Source of the DNA: JALYUA01 sp040004225
Lineage (GTDB): Bacteria; Acidobacteriota; Thermoanaerobaculia; UBA5066; Gp7-AA6
DNA: 11,256 bases
Reading direction: 5' to 3'
NCBI GenBank assembly: GCA_040004225.1
Contig: JBDUBI010000196.1
Coordinates: 1 to 11,256, forward strand
Shown here: positions 1 to 4,897 of the stretch, piece by piece
Layout: every line of letters begins with the position of its first letter
Numbering within the stretch: the first letter of the stretch is position 1
Notes under the pieces: model-generated
The model's input: only the letters and a program-made list of their open reading frames with translations
What the model was told of the DNA's origin: nothing
Databases searched by the model: none
Translations under genes and position numbers: made by a program

Positions 1-31
1 GCGGGAGCGAACGCAGTGAGCGGAAGCGACG
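1..31 (+). repeat. Partial copy of intergenic repeat (3' end)
   Basis: The window opens with a stretch containing GCGAACGCAGTGAGCG followed by AAGCGACG. This resembles the 3' part of the two full repeats at 46-114 and 3481-3546 (arm ending GCGAACGC, then CAGTGAGCG and AAGGCGACG), but the AGGTCCCG block in the middle is missing. It may be the tail of an element that begins before the window, or a degenerate copy. It is assigned by eye, so confidence is moderate. Confidence 0.45.
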
Positions 32-45
32 TGGAGGCCGCATCC

Positions 46-114
46 GGCCGAGCCGCTCGCCGGTGCCTTCGCCGCGCACGGCGAAGGCAGGTCCCGGAGT
101 GAGCTAAGGCGACG
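46..114 (+). repeat. Intergenic hairpin repeat, copy A
   Basis: A perfect 10-bp stem (arms 65-74 and 79-88, starting GCCTTC and ending GAAGGC) closes a CGCA loop. It is followed by a 26-nt tail at 89-114 that begins AGGTCCCG and ends AAGGCGACG. Copy B at 3481-3546 has the same loop, a 9-bp stem with a compensated base pair, and a tail differing at only two of 26 positions. The upstream flank (46-64) also matches copy B at about 15 of 19 positions. The layout resembles REP-type palindromic repeats. It ends 3 nt before the TATAAT box of the DGQHR gene. The sequence and pairing are observed; REP-like mobility is inference. Confidence 0.75.
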
Positions 115-117
115 TTC

Positions 118-123
118 TATAAT
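118..123 (+). promoter_or_regulatory. -10 box of the DGQHR-domain gene
   Basis: This is an exact TATAAT hexamer 27 nt upstream of the ATG at 151. Transcription would begin near 130 and leave a leader of about 20 nt. The AAAGGGGG run at 138-145 is a serviceable ribosome binding site. No good -35 box lies 16-18 nt upstream; that interval is occupied by the tail of repeat copy A. The hexamer is observed; promoter function is inferred. Confidence 0.55.
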
Positions 124-150
124 CCCCTCAAACAGATAAAGGGGGCCAGG

Positions 151-1275
151 ATGCTGTCCGTTCCCTCACTCCGACTGAACCAGTTCGGCGTGCGGTTCTA
201 TGAGGCTCTACTCTCAGGAGCGGACCTTCAGACGCTCGTCGGCTTCGAGGTCCTGTCCTTCGGGACGGGCAGCCAGACGACGCGCGGCAAGGCCAAGGCC
301 GGCGGACGGGTCAACTGGGAATTCCTGGAAAAGAAGATCGGCTCCTCCGAGCAGGCCTTTCAGCGACCCATCATCCAGAAGAAGATCGAAGAGCTCGTGG
401 CCTACTATCTCCAGTGCGCCGATTCGGGGACTCTGCCGGCCATCGCGGGCAGCGTGCTTCTGGTGTCCGAGCGCAGGCTCGACTTCGCTCCCTCCGGCGG
501 CCGCTCCGATATCGGCACCCTGAAGCTGCCCGACGAAGGAGGAATCCTGCGCGCTTTAGACGGTCAGCACCGGTTGCTCGCCCTCCATCAGCTCGCGGAG
601 AAGCACAACCTCAAGGACTTTCAGGTGCCGGCCGTCGTTTTTGACGCCCTGACGGCCGACCAGGTGGTGGAGCTCTTCGTCACCATCAACAGCAAGCATA
701 CGAAGTTGAACCCGTCCCACCTGATCTCGCTGTCCGGCCGGCGCCTCTACCGCGACGAGAACCTCGCCGCGGCCCACGACGTCATCCGGAGTTTGAACGA
801 GGACGAGCACTCCCCCCTCCGCGGGCAGATCAAGGTGCTCGGAATCGGCAAAGGCAGCGTCACCCAGGCGTCTCTCGCCGACGAGCTGCGCGACGTCTTC
901 GCCGCCATGGACGCTGCGGGAGGCCGGATTGCGAAAGAGTTCCGGGAGAACGCGCGCCGGTTCTTCCTGAACTATTTCAAGGCGGCCGGCCGCGCGTTCC
1001 CCTCGGCGTTTGCCGGCCGCAAATACTCGATCAAGAGCGCCACCTCTCTGCGGGCCTTCATCCGGATCGTGCCCTACGTCATCGCCATGATCCGGAGCCG
1101 GGCCGGAGACGTCTGGTCTTCGGGCGAGCTCGATGCCGCGCTTCGGCCGTGGTCCGAGGCGGTCGGCGACAAGCGCTTCGAAACCGAAGGGGCGTGGAAG
1201 GAGAAGATGACCGGCGGGACCCGCTCGGCGGTGGAGATCCTCGCCCGCGAGCTTCGGCAGGGATTGAATACCTGA
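151..1275 (+). CDS. DGQHR-domain protein, DndB-like (orphan)
   Basis: This is a 374-residue protein whose clearest mark is the motif LRALDGQHRLLAL, with DGQHR at residues 137-141. A FVTINSKHTKLNP segment follows at about 176-188. This architecture belongs to the DGQHR/DndB family, which is distantly related to ParB-type nuclease folds. DndB is known as a regulator of the dnd genes for DNA phosphorothioation, but many family members stand alone and have no assigned function. The length fits the family (about 350-400). The ATG at 151 is preceded by a purine-rich AAAGGGGG and by TATAAT at 118-123. No dndC, dndD, dndE or restriction gene is present downstream; the gene ends in its own likely terminator at 1283-1313. 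Family assignment is fairly secure. A role in DNA modification or plasmid/phage defence here would be guesswork. Confidence 0.8.
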   Translation: MLSVPSLRLNQFGVRFYEALLSGADLQTLVGFEVLSFGTGSQTTRGKAKAGGRVNWEFLEKKIGSSEQAFQRPIIQKKIEELVAYYLQCADSGTLPAIAGSVLLVSERRLDFAPSGGRSDIGTLKLPDEGGILRALDGQHRLLALHQLAEKHNLKDFQVPAVVFDALTADQVVELFVTINSKHTKLNPSHLISLSGRRLYRDENLAAAHDVIRSLNEDEHSPLRGQIKVLGIGKGSVTQASLADELRDVFAAMDAAGGRIAKEFRENARRFFLNYFKAAGRAFPSAFAGRKYSIKSATSLRAFIRIVPYVIAMIRSRAGDVWSSGELDAALRPWSEAVGDKRFETEGAWKEKMTGGTRSAVEILARELRQGLNT

Positions 1276-1282
1276 ATCCGGC

Positions 1283-1313
1283 GGCGGGCGCCTGAACTCG
1301 CCCGCCTCCTTTT
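1283..1313 (+). terminator. Rho-independent terminator after the DGQHR gene
   Basis: A perfect 8-bp stem has arms GGCGGGCG (1283-1290) and CGCCCGCC (1299-1306) closing an 8-nt loop. It is followed by TCCTTTT. The stem lies 7 nt after the stop codon. The T-run is interrupted, so termination may be partial. It separates the DGQHR gene from lemA. Confidence 0.65.
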
Positions 1314-1343
1314 CATAAGTCTCAGAGAGAGGAGCGGACGCCC

Positions 1344-1925
1344 ATGGGAGCCATCGGAGGGTGCCTTCTGATCCTGGTCGTGGCGGCGTTTGCCGCGGCG
1401 ATCTGGGCCATCTCGCGCTACAACAATCTCGTCACGCTGAAAAACCAGGTGGCGAACGCATGGAAGCAGATCGACGTCCAGTTGAAGCGCCGGCATGACC
1501 TGATTCCGAACCTGATCGCCTCGGTCAAGGGAGAGATGCAGTTCGAGCAGGACACCCTGGAAAAGGTCATCCAGGCGCGCAACAGCGCGGTGGCCGCCCG
1601 CGGCGTGGCGGACACGGCGGAAAAGGAAAATCAGCTCACGCAGACTCTCTCCCGGCTGTTCGCCCTCGCGGAGAACTATCCGAACTTGAAGGCGAACGAA
1701 AGCGTCAAGTCGCTGATGGAGGAGCTCACGTCGACGGAGAATAAGATCGGGTTCGCGCGCCAGTTCTACAACGACATCGCGACGCGCTTCAACACCGTGC
1801 AGGAAGTCTTCCCCGACCAGTTCATCGCGCGCGCGTTCAACTTCCAGCACGTCGAGCTCTTCGCGATCACCGAGCCGTCGGAACGCGATGTCCCGGCGGT
1901 CGATTTGAGCCTGAGACCGAAATAG
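1344..1925 (+). CDS. lemA: LemA family protein
   Basis: This 193-residue protein has an N-terminal membrane segment (about residues 6-23) and a helical domain typical of LemA. Family hallmarks are present in order: YNNLVTLKNQV with AWKQIDVQLKRRHDLIPNL (about 26-58), VKGEM, NYPNLKANESVKSLMEEL (about 111-128), and TENKIGFARQFYNDI (about 131-145). The protein is expected to be anchored by one helix with the bulk outside the cytoplasm. The biochemical function of LemA proteins is unresolved. They commonly occur beside HtpX-type M48 proteases, as here, 164 nt upstream of one. AGAGGAG at about 1328-1334 supports the ATG at 1344 with a 9-nt spacer. The C-terminus is the usual LemA length. Family call is secure; function is not. 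Confidence 0.93.
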   Translation: MGAIGGCLLILVVAAFAAAIWAISRYNNLVTLKNQVANAWKQIDVQLKRRHDLIPNLIASVKGEMQFEQDTLEKVIQARNSAVAARGVADTAEKENQLTQTLSRLFALAENYPNLKANESVKSLMEELTSTENKIGFARQFYNDIATRFNTVQEVFPDQFIARAFNFQHVELFAITEPSERDVPAVDLSLRPK

Positions 1926-1935
1926 CAGAGTCGTC

Positions 1936-1960
1936 CGCTGTCAGCCATTCGCTGTCAGCC
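1936..1960 (+). repeat. Short direct repeat, CGCTGTCAGCC x2
   Basis: The 11-mer CGCTGTCAGCC occurs exactly at 1936-1946 and 1950-1960, a period of 14 nt, ten bases after the lemA stop. A related CGCTTTCAGCG plus TTCAGCG lies at 4765-4782 after the hfq stop. Its function is unknown. Confidence 0.5.
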
Positions 1961-2004
1961 GAGGCGCGGAGACCGCGAAGGGATACGAGATCCCGCGCGG
2001 CTGG

Positions 2005-2021
2005 CCGCCCCGTCGGGGCGG
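2005..2021. other. GC-rich hairpin in the lemA-M48 gap
   Basis: A 7-bp perfect stem has arms CCGCCCC (2005-2011) and GGGGCGG (2015-2021) with a GTC loop. No T-run follows, so it is a poor intrinsic terminator; it may stabilise the lemA transcript 3' end or attenuate read-through. The rest of the 164-nt gap (1926-2089) holds the direct repeat at 1936-1960 and no ORF I can support. Confidence 0.4.
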
Positions 2022-2089
2022 AGGTTCGGAACGACGAGTCGCCTTCGCTTCTTCTCGGTGACCCTTGCGTGGAGAACTGAGAGCTTCGT

Positions 2090-3058
2090 ATGACCAACCT
2101 CTACGACCAGCAGCGCCAGAACCTCCGTCGGACCGCCGGGCTTCTGACGGGGTTCATCGTGTTCGTCACTTTTCTCGGGATGGGGGGCGACCTCTTCCTT
2201 TACGGGTCCGGGGCGAGTCCCGGTCTCCCGATCCTGACGATCGGTGCGCTCCTTTTCGGCGGGGGCTCCGCCCTCTGGTCGCTCAAAGGCGGCGACCGGG
2301 CGGTCCTCGAGTCGACGCACGCGCAGCCGCTCGACCCTTCGGACCCGCGCCACAAGCTGCTCGACAACGTGGTCGAGGAGATGGCGATCGCTTCGGGGCT
2401 GCCCAAGCCAGCGGTCTACATCGTCCCGGATCCGGATCCGAACGCGTTCGCCACGGGCTCCGGCCCGGAAAAGTCCTCGATCGCCGTGACCGCCGGACTG
2501 CTCGACGTGCTGAACCGCGAGGAGCTCCAGGCCGTCGTCTCGCACGAGATGTCGCACGTCAAGAACTACGACGTTCGCGTGATGACCGTCGTCGCGGCGC
2601 TCGTCGGGTCCGTTCTTCTGATTTCCGACTGGGGCAGCCGCGGGCTCTCCTGGGGCGGAGGTTCCAGAGACGACGACGACAGTGGTGGAGGAGGAGGAGG
2701 AGGTCTCGGGATTCTCTTCTTCGTGCTGTGGGTCATTTCGCTCATCCTTGCCCCCCTGATCGCGCAGATCGTCGCTATGTCCGTCTCCCGGGAGCGGGAG
2801 TATCTGGCGGACGCCTCGGGCGCCGAACTGACGCGCAATCCTCTGGCGCTGGCGTCGGCTCTGGAAAAGATCGCGGCCGCCAGCGCGCCGACGCGGTCGA
2901 TCAAACAGGGCGTGGCCCACCTGTGCATCGAGGACCCGAGGGGTCGAACCGTGAACGAGCAGACCGGTGCGTTCGCGAATCTGTTTGCCACTCATCCCCC
3001 GATCGCGAAACGCATCGCGCTTCTGAGAGAGATGGCGTATCAGCTGCCCGGCCGGTAA
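2090..3058 (+). CDS. M48 family membrane zinc metalloprotease, HtpX-like
   Basis: This is a 322-residue integral membrane peptidase. Hydrophobic segments lie at about residues 17-36, 46-66, 164-180 and 206-230. The zinc site HEMSH is at 152-156, and the third ligand is the glutamate of REYLADASG (E237, with D241 four residues on). The family degrades or clips misfolded and damaged membrane proteins, with the active site on the cytoplasmic side. Length fits HtpX-like proteins (about 290-330). A run of four Asp and seven Gly after one Ser (194-205) sits between the third and fourth hydrophobic segments and is unusual. The start is taken as ATG 2090 with GAGAG at 2079-2083, a modest site. Co-orientation with lemA suggests a shared job at the membrane. 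The general call is secure; substrates are unknown. I leave the symbol blank because other M48B subfamilies are possible. Confidence 0.92.
   Translation: MTNLYDQQRQNLRRTAGLLTGFIVFVTFLGMGGDLFLYGSGASPGLPILTIGALLFGGGSALWSLKGGDRAVLESTHAQPLDPSDPRHKLLDNVVEEMAIASGLPKPAVYIVPDPDPNAFATGSGPEKSSIAVTAGLLDVLNREELQAVVSHEMSHVKNYDVRVMTVVAALVGSVLLISDWGSRGLSWGGGSRDDDDSGGGGGGGLGILFFVLWVISLILAPLIAQIVAMSVSREREYLADASGAELTRNPLALASALEKIAAASAPTRSIKQGVAHLCIEDPRGRTVNEQTGAFANLFATHPPIAKRIALLREMAYQLPGR
2669..2704 (+). repeat. Triplet repeats GAC x4 and GGA x5 within the M48 gene
   Basis: In frame, four GAC codons (2669-2680) are followed by AGT, GGT, five GGA codons (2687-2701) and GGT. They encode an Asp4-Ser-Gly7 linker. 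Runs of identical codons are prone to slippage in steps of three, which would change linker length without breaking the frame. Confidence 0.7.
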
Positions 3059-3095
3059 CCTGGCGATCAGGCGTCAGGCGCCGGCGGCTTCTCGA

Positions 3096-3383
3096 TCAAT
3101 CCAGGTCGAAATCCCGGATCGGTTTCGAGTCATCTTTCTTCGCACGATCGAAAAGCTCGTCGAACTTGCGGTTCAAGACGTCCTTCTTCGACTTCTCGGC
3201 CTCGATCGACGCGTTGAACTTCCGTTCCCGCTCCACGTCGTGCGTTTTCAAGGCGCCGATCGCGTCGTCCACCGATTGAAACGTGCGGGCCGCCTTCGGC
3301 GCCTCGTGCGCGATGACTGCCTTTAACTCCGGATCGATCTTCAACCGGGCATTGCAGCAGGGGCAGAGGAGCTCGAAATCCAT
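3096..3383 (-). CDS. Small CPCC (zinc-ribbon-like) protein of unknown function
   Basis: This 95-residue protein begins MDFELLCPCCNARLKIDPE, with one CxxC (C7 and C10) and an extra Cys at 9. A charged, probably helical region follows at about 30-90 (ERERKFNASIEAEKSKK, then FDELFDRAKKDD). A single CxxC could make half of a zinc site, completed by dimerisation, or act in redox chemistry. I recall similar short proteins in Acidobacteria-like genomes but cannot name a family. I chose ATG 3383 because the CPCC domain then sits at the N-terminus as in other short zinc ribbons; an upstream in-frame start at 3449 would add 22 low-complexity residues. The gene converges on the M48 gene with a 37-nt gap. 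No strong ribosome binding site is seen. Reality of the gene is likely; its function is unknown. Confidence 0.7.
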   Translation of the reverse strand: MDFELLCPCCNARLKIDPELKAVIAHEAPKAARTFQSVDDAIGALKTHDVERERKFNASIEAEKSKKDVLNRKFDELFDRAKKDDSKPIRDFDLD

Positions 3384-3460
3384 TGCGGGAGTGTACCGGA
3401 GCGGGGCTCCAGAAGAGGCGAGGGCGCGAGACAGCGCCTCCCCGACCAACGCAGGGACCA

Positions 3461-3495
3461 GCCCGGCGGTCGAGCCAACAGGCGAGCCGCCGGGC
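3461..3495. other. GC hairpin upstream of repeat copy B
   Basis: Arms GCCCGGCGG (3461-3469) and CCGCCGGGC (3487-3495) pair perfectly over 9 bp, with an inner GCC/GGC stem around AACA. The right arm overlaps the start of repeat copy B, so the region folds as two consecutive hairpins. The intergenic stretch 3384-3582 holds only this, copy B and a candidate -10 box. Confidence 0.5.
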
Positions 3496-3546
3496 GGTGC
3501 GTTCGCCCGCAGGCGAACGCAGGTCCCGCAGTGAGCGAAGGCGACG
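3481..3546 (+). repeat. Intergenic hairpin repeat, copy B
   Basis: A perfect 9-bp stem (arms 3499-3507 and 3512-3520, starting GCGTTC and ending GAACGC) closes the same CGCA loop as copy A. A 26-nt tail at 3521-3546 follows, beginning AGGTCCCG and ending AAGGCGACG. Relative to copy A, the third stem pair is G:C instead of C:G, so both sides changed together and pairing is kept. It lies upstream of the ricT-like gene. Confidence 0.75.
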
Positions 3547-3554
3547 GGAAGCCG

Positions 3555-3563
3555 TGCTATGGT
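3555..3563 (+). promoter_or_regulatory. Candidate extended -10 box for the ricT-hfq pair
   Basis: TGCTATGGT at 3555-3563 matches the extended -10 pattern TGnTAtaaT at the TG and at four of six hexamer positions. Transcription would begin near 3570, leaving a leader of about 13 nt with GGAG at 3574-3577 as ribosome binding site. No convincing -35 box is seen, which is compatible with an extended -10 promoter. It rests on one short match, so confidence is low. Confidence 0.35.
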
Positions 3564-3582
3564 AATGCTTTACGGAGATCCC

Positions 3583-4338
3583 ATGTCTGGTTGCGGCGGC
3601 TGCACGACGGGTAACTCTTTTAATCCCGGAGGCCACTACGTCGGCATCCGGATCAACGAACACGAGGACGGGCGGGTCGTTTTCTGCGAGACCGCCGGTG
3701 CGACTCTGCAGAAGGGTCAGAGGGTCATCGTCGAGGGCGACCAGGGGCTCGAGTACGGCCAGGTGTCCACCCTCCACCCGCTGATCGTGAAGCAGTGTCA
3801 GCTCCGGGAGGCCCGTCGCCTCGTCCGGGTGGCCACGGAGGCGGACCTCACGAGCTACCAGAGCAAAGTAGACCGGGAGACGCGCTTTTACGCCGATACC
3901 CGCGAGCTCGCCTCGGAGAAGCGGCTGCCTCTTAAAATCGTGAGGGCCGAGGAAAGTTTCGACGCCCGGAAGTACACCGTCTTCTACACGTCGGAGACCC
4001 GTGTCGACTACCGGAAGCTGGTGGCGGACCTCGCCGTCAAATACCCGACCCGCATCGAGATGCGCCAGGTCGGACCCCGGGACGAGACCAAGATGAGGGG
4101 CGGGCTCGGCCCGTGCGGGATCACCCTCTGCTGCTCCACCTTTTTGAAGGGCTTTCACCCCGTCACGATCAAGATGGCCAAGAACCAGAATCTGTCGCTA
4201 AACCCTTCCAAAATATCCGGGATGTGCGGCCGGCTCATGTGTTGCCTGGCGTACGAGGATGAAGGAGGAAGGCCGCCCGCAGAACCCGTCAACGGGGCCC
4301 GGAAGCCGGAGAATAATTTCCCCGAAGCCGCCGTTTAG
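3583..4338 (+). CDS. ricT: PSP1/RicT-family protein
   Basis: This is a 251-residue protein with the PSP1 C-terminal domain. Diagnostic stretches are RIEMRQVGPRDETK (about 157-170), GGLGPCGITLCCSTFL (173-188) and ISGMCGRLMCCLAYE (211-225). In Bacillus subtilis the homologue RicT (YaaT) works with RicA and RicF and partners RNase Y in mRNA maturation; the complex carries iron-sulfur clusters. Here C178, C183, C184, C215, C220 and C221 are well placed as ligands. An N-terminal GCGGC (C4, C7) adds two more cysteines. ATG 3583 is preferred over the in-frame ATG at 3559 because GGAG lies 5 nt upstream and the protein then begins MSGCGGC. No RicA or RicF partner is visible. The Hfq-like gene follows after 45 nt, pointing to a shared role in RNA handling. 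Family assignment is secure; the exact role outside Firmicutes is not. Confidence 0.88.
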   Translation: MSGCGGCTTGNSFNPGGHYVGIRINEHEDGRVVFCETAGATLQKGQRVIVEGDQGLEYGQVSTLHPLIVKQCQLREARRLVRVATEADLTSYQSKVDRETRFYADTRELASEKRLPLKIVRAEESFDARKYTVFYTSETRVDYRKLVADLAVKYPTRIEMRQVGPRDETKMRGGLGPCGITLCCSTFLKGFHPVTIKMAKNQNLSLNPSKISGMCGRLMCCLAYEDEGGRPPAEPVNGARKPENNFPEAAV

Positions 4339-4383
4339 GGGTTCAACGCAGCCCCGCCTTTGAGGAGGCTCGAAAGAGACACC

Positions 4384-4752
4384 GTGCCGAAAGGAATTCC
4401 CGCGGGGGGCGCCTCCGAGGAGGCCCCCGGAAACCGCAAGCTCATCCGCCCGAACCTCTCCGAGCTCTCGGAGCGATACCCGACCCGTACCTTCGCTCAG
4501 CGCAAGCAGACGCCCGCCGAGCAGACGAATGCCGAGAGCTATTACTACCTGAAGCAGATGGCCGCCAAGACCCCCATCGTGGTGGTCCTGACGGACGGCG
4601 AGCAGATCCATGGCTGGATCGAGTGGTACGACAAGCACTGCCTGAAGGTGAACCGGGAGCGGGGGCCGAACCTGCTCATCCCGAAGGCATCGATCAAGTA
4701 CCTCTTCAAGGAGAGCGAATCCGAGACGCCGCGGGGGAGCGGGAACCGGTAG
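4384..4752 (+). CDS. hfq: Hfq-like RNA chaperone with N-terminal extension
   Basis: The 122-residue product has an Sm-like core at about 49-110. It comprises an N-terminal helix (NAESYYYLKQM), then TPIVVVLTDGEQIHGWIEWYD (63-83, Sm1-like), then NLLIPKASIKYLF (96-108, Sm2-like). Hfq forms hexameric rings that pair small RNAs with mRNAs. Compared by hand with E. coli Hfq, the YKH motif of the Sm2 strand reads IPK, and the arginine patch on the rim is mostly absent. A disordered, Pro/Arg-rich extension of about 48 residues precedes the core. I chose GTG 4384 (VPKGIP); a TTG at 4360 would overlap the AGGAGG at 4363-4368. With GTG, that AGGAGG is 15 nt away, a little long, while GAAAGAG at about 4371-4377 is closer. 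The gene is probably cotranscribed with ricT. Sm-fold assignment is good; the start is uncertain. Confidence 0.8.
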   Translation: MPKGIPAGGASEEAPGNRKLIRPNLSELSERYPTRTFAQRKQTPAEQTNAESYYYLKQMAAKTPIVVVLTDGEQIHGWIEWYDKHCLKVNRERGPNLLIPKASIKYLFKESESETPRGSGNR

Positions 4753-4764
4753 CGGTCGGCTCCG

Positions 4765-4782
4765 CGCTTTCAGCGTTCAGCG
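4765..4782 (+). repeat. TCAGCG-type short repeat after hfq
   Basis: CGCTTTCAGCG is followed directly by TTCAGCG, 13 nt after the hfq stop. It resembles the CGCTGTCAGCC pair after lemA at 1936-1960. Function is unknown and the similarity is short. Confidence 0.35.
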
Positions 4783-4824
4783 AGAGCGCCCGAATCTGTT
4801 TTCCCCGCGCTGATTCACGAAGGG

Positions 4825-4851
4825 GATCCGACCAGGGCCTTCGTCGGGATC
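4825..4851. terminator. Possible bidirectional terminator between convergent hfq and sugar transferase genes
   Basis: GATCCGAC (4825-4832) can pair with GTCGGGATC (4843-4851) with a single bulged G. It lies in the 145-nt gap between two convergent genes, where a terminator is expected. There is no clean T-run on either strand, so this is weak. The remainder of the gap holds no ORF I can support. Confidence 0.3.
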
Positions 4852-4897
4852 TTCGCCCGGTGGCCGGCGGTTCCTTCCCGTTTCCGACAGCCGGCAG

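Noticed and set aside
1955..2995. Minus-strand ORF of 346 codons opposite the M48 gene
   Set aside because: It has Arg/Asp/Gly-rich shadow composition; the HEMSH protease frame on the plus strand is decisive.
151..3058. A defence island made of the DGQHR, LemA and M48 genes
   Set aside because: A likely terminator separates the DGQHR gene from lemA, and lemA-M48 pairs are common outside defence loci. No nuclease or modification enzyme is present.
2065..3279. Plus-strand ORF of 404 codons overlapping the M48 gene
   Set aside because: It is the +1 shadow of the protease and very rich in Arg, with no domain features.
3384..3449. Longer start for the CPCC protein
   Set aside because: The added 22 residues look like translated intergenic sequence and displace the N-terminal CxxC.
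3559..3582. Earlier ATG for ricT
   Set aside because: ATG 3583 has GGAG at the right spacing; the earlier ATG overlaps the candidate -10 box.
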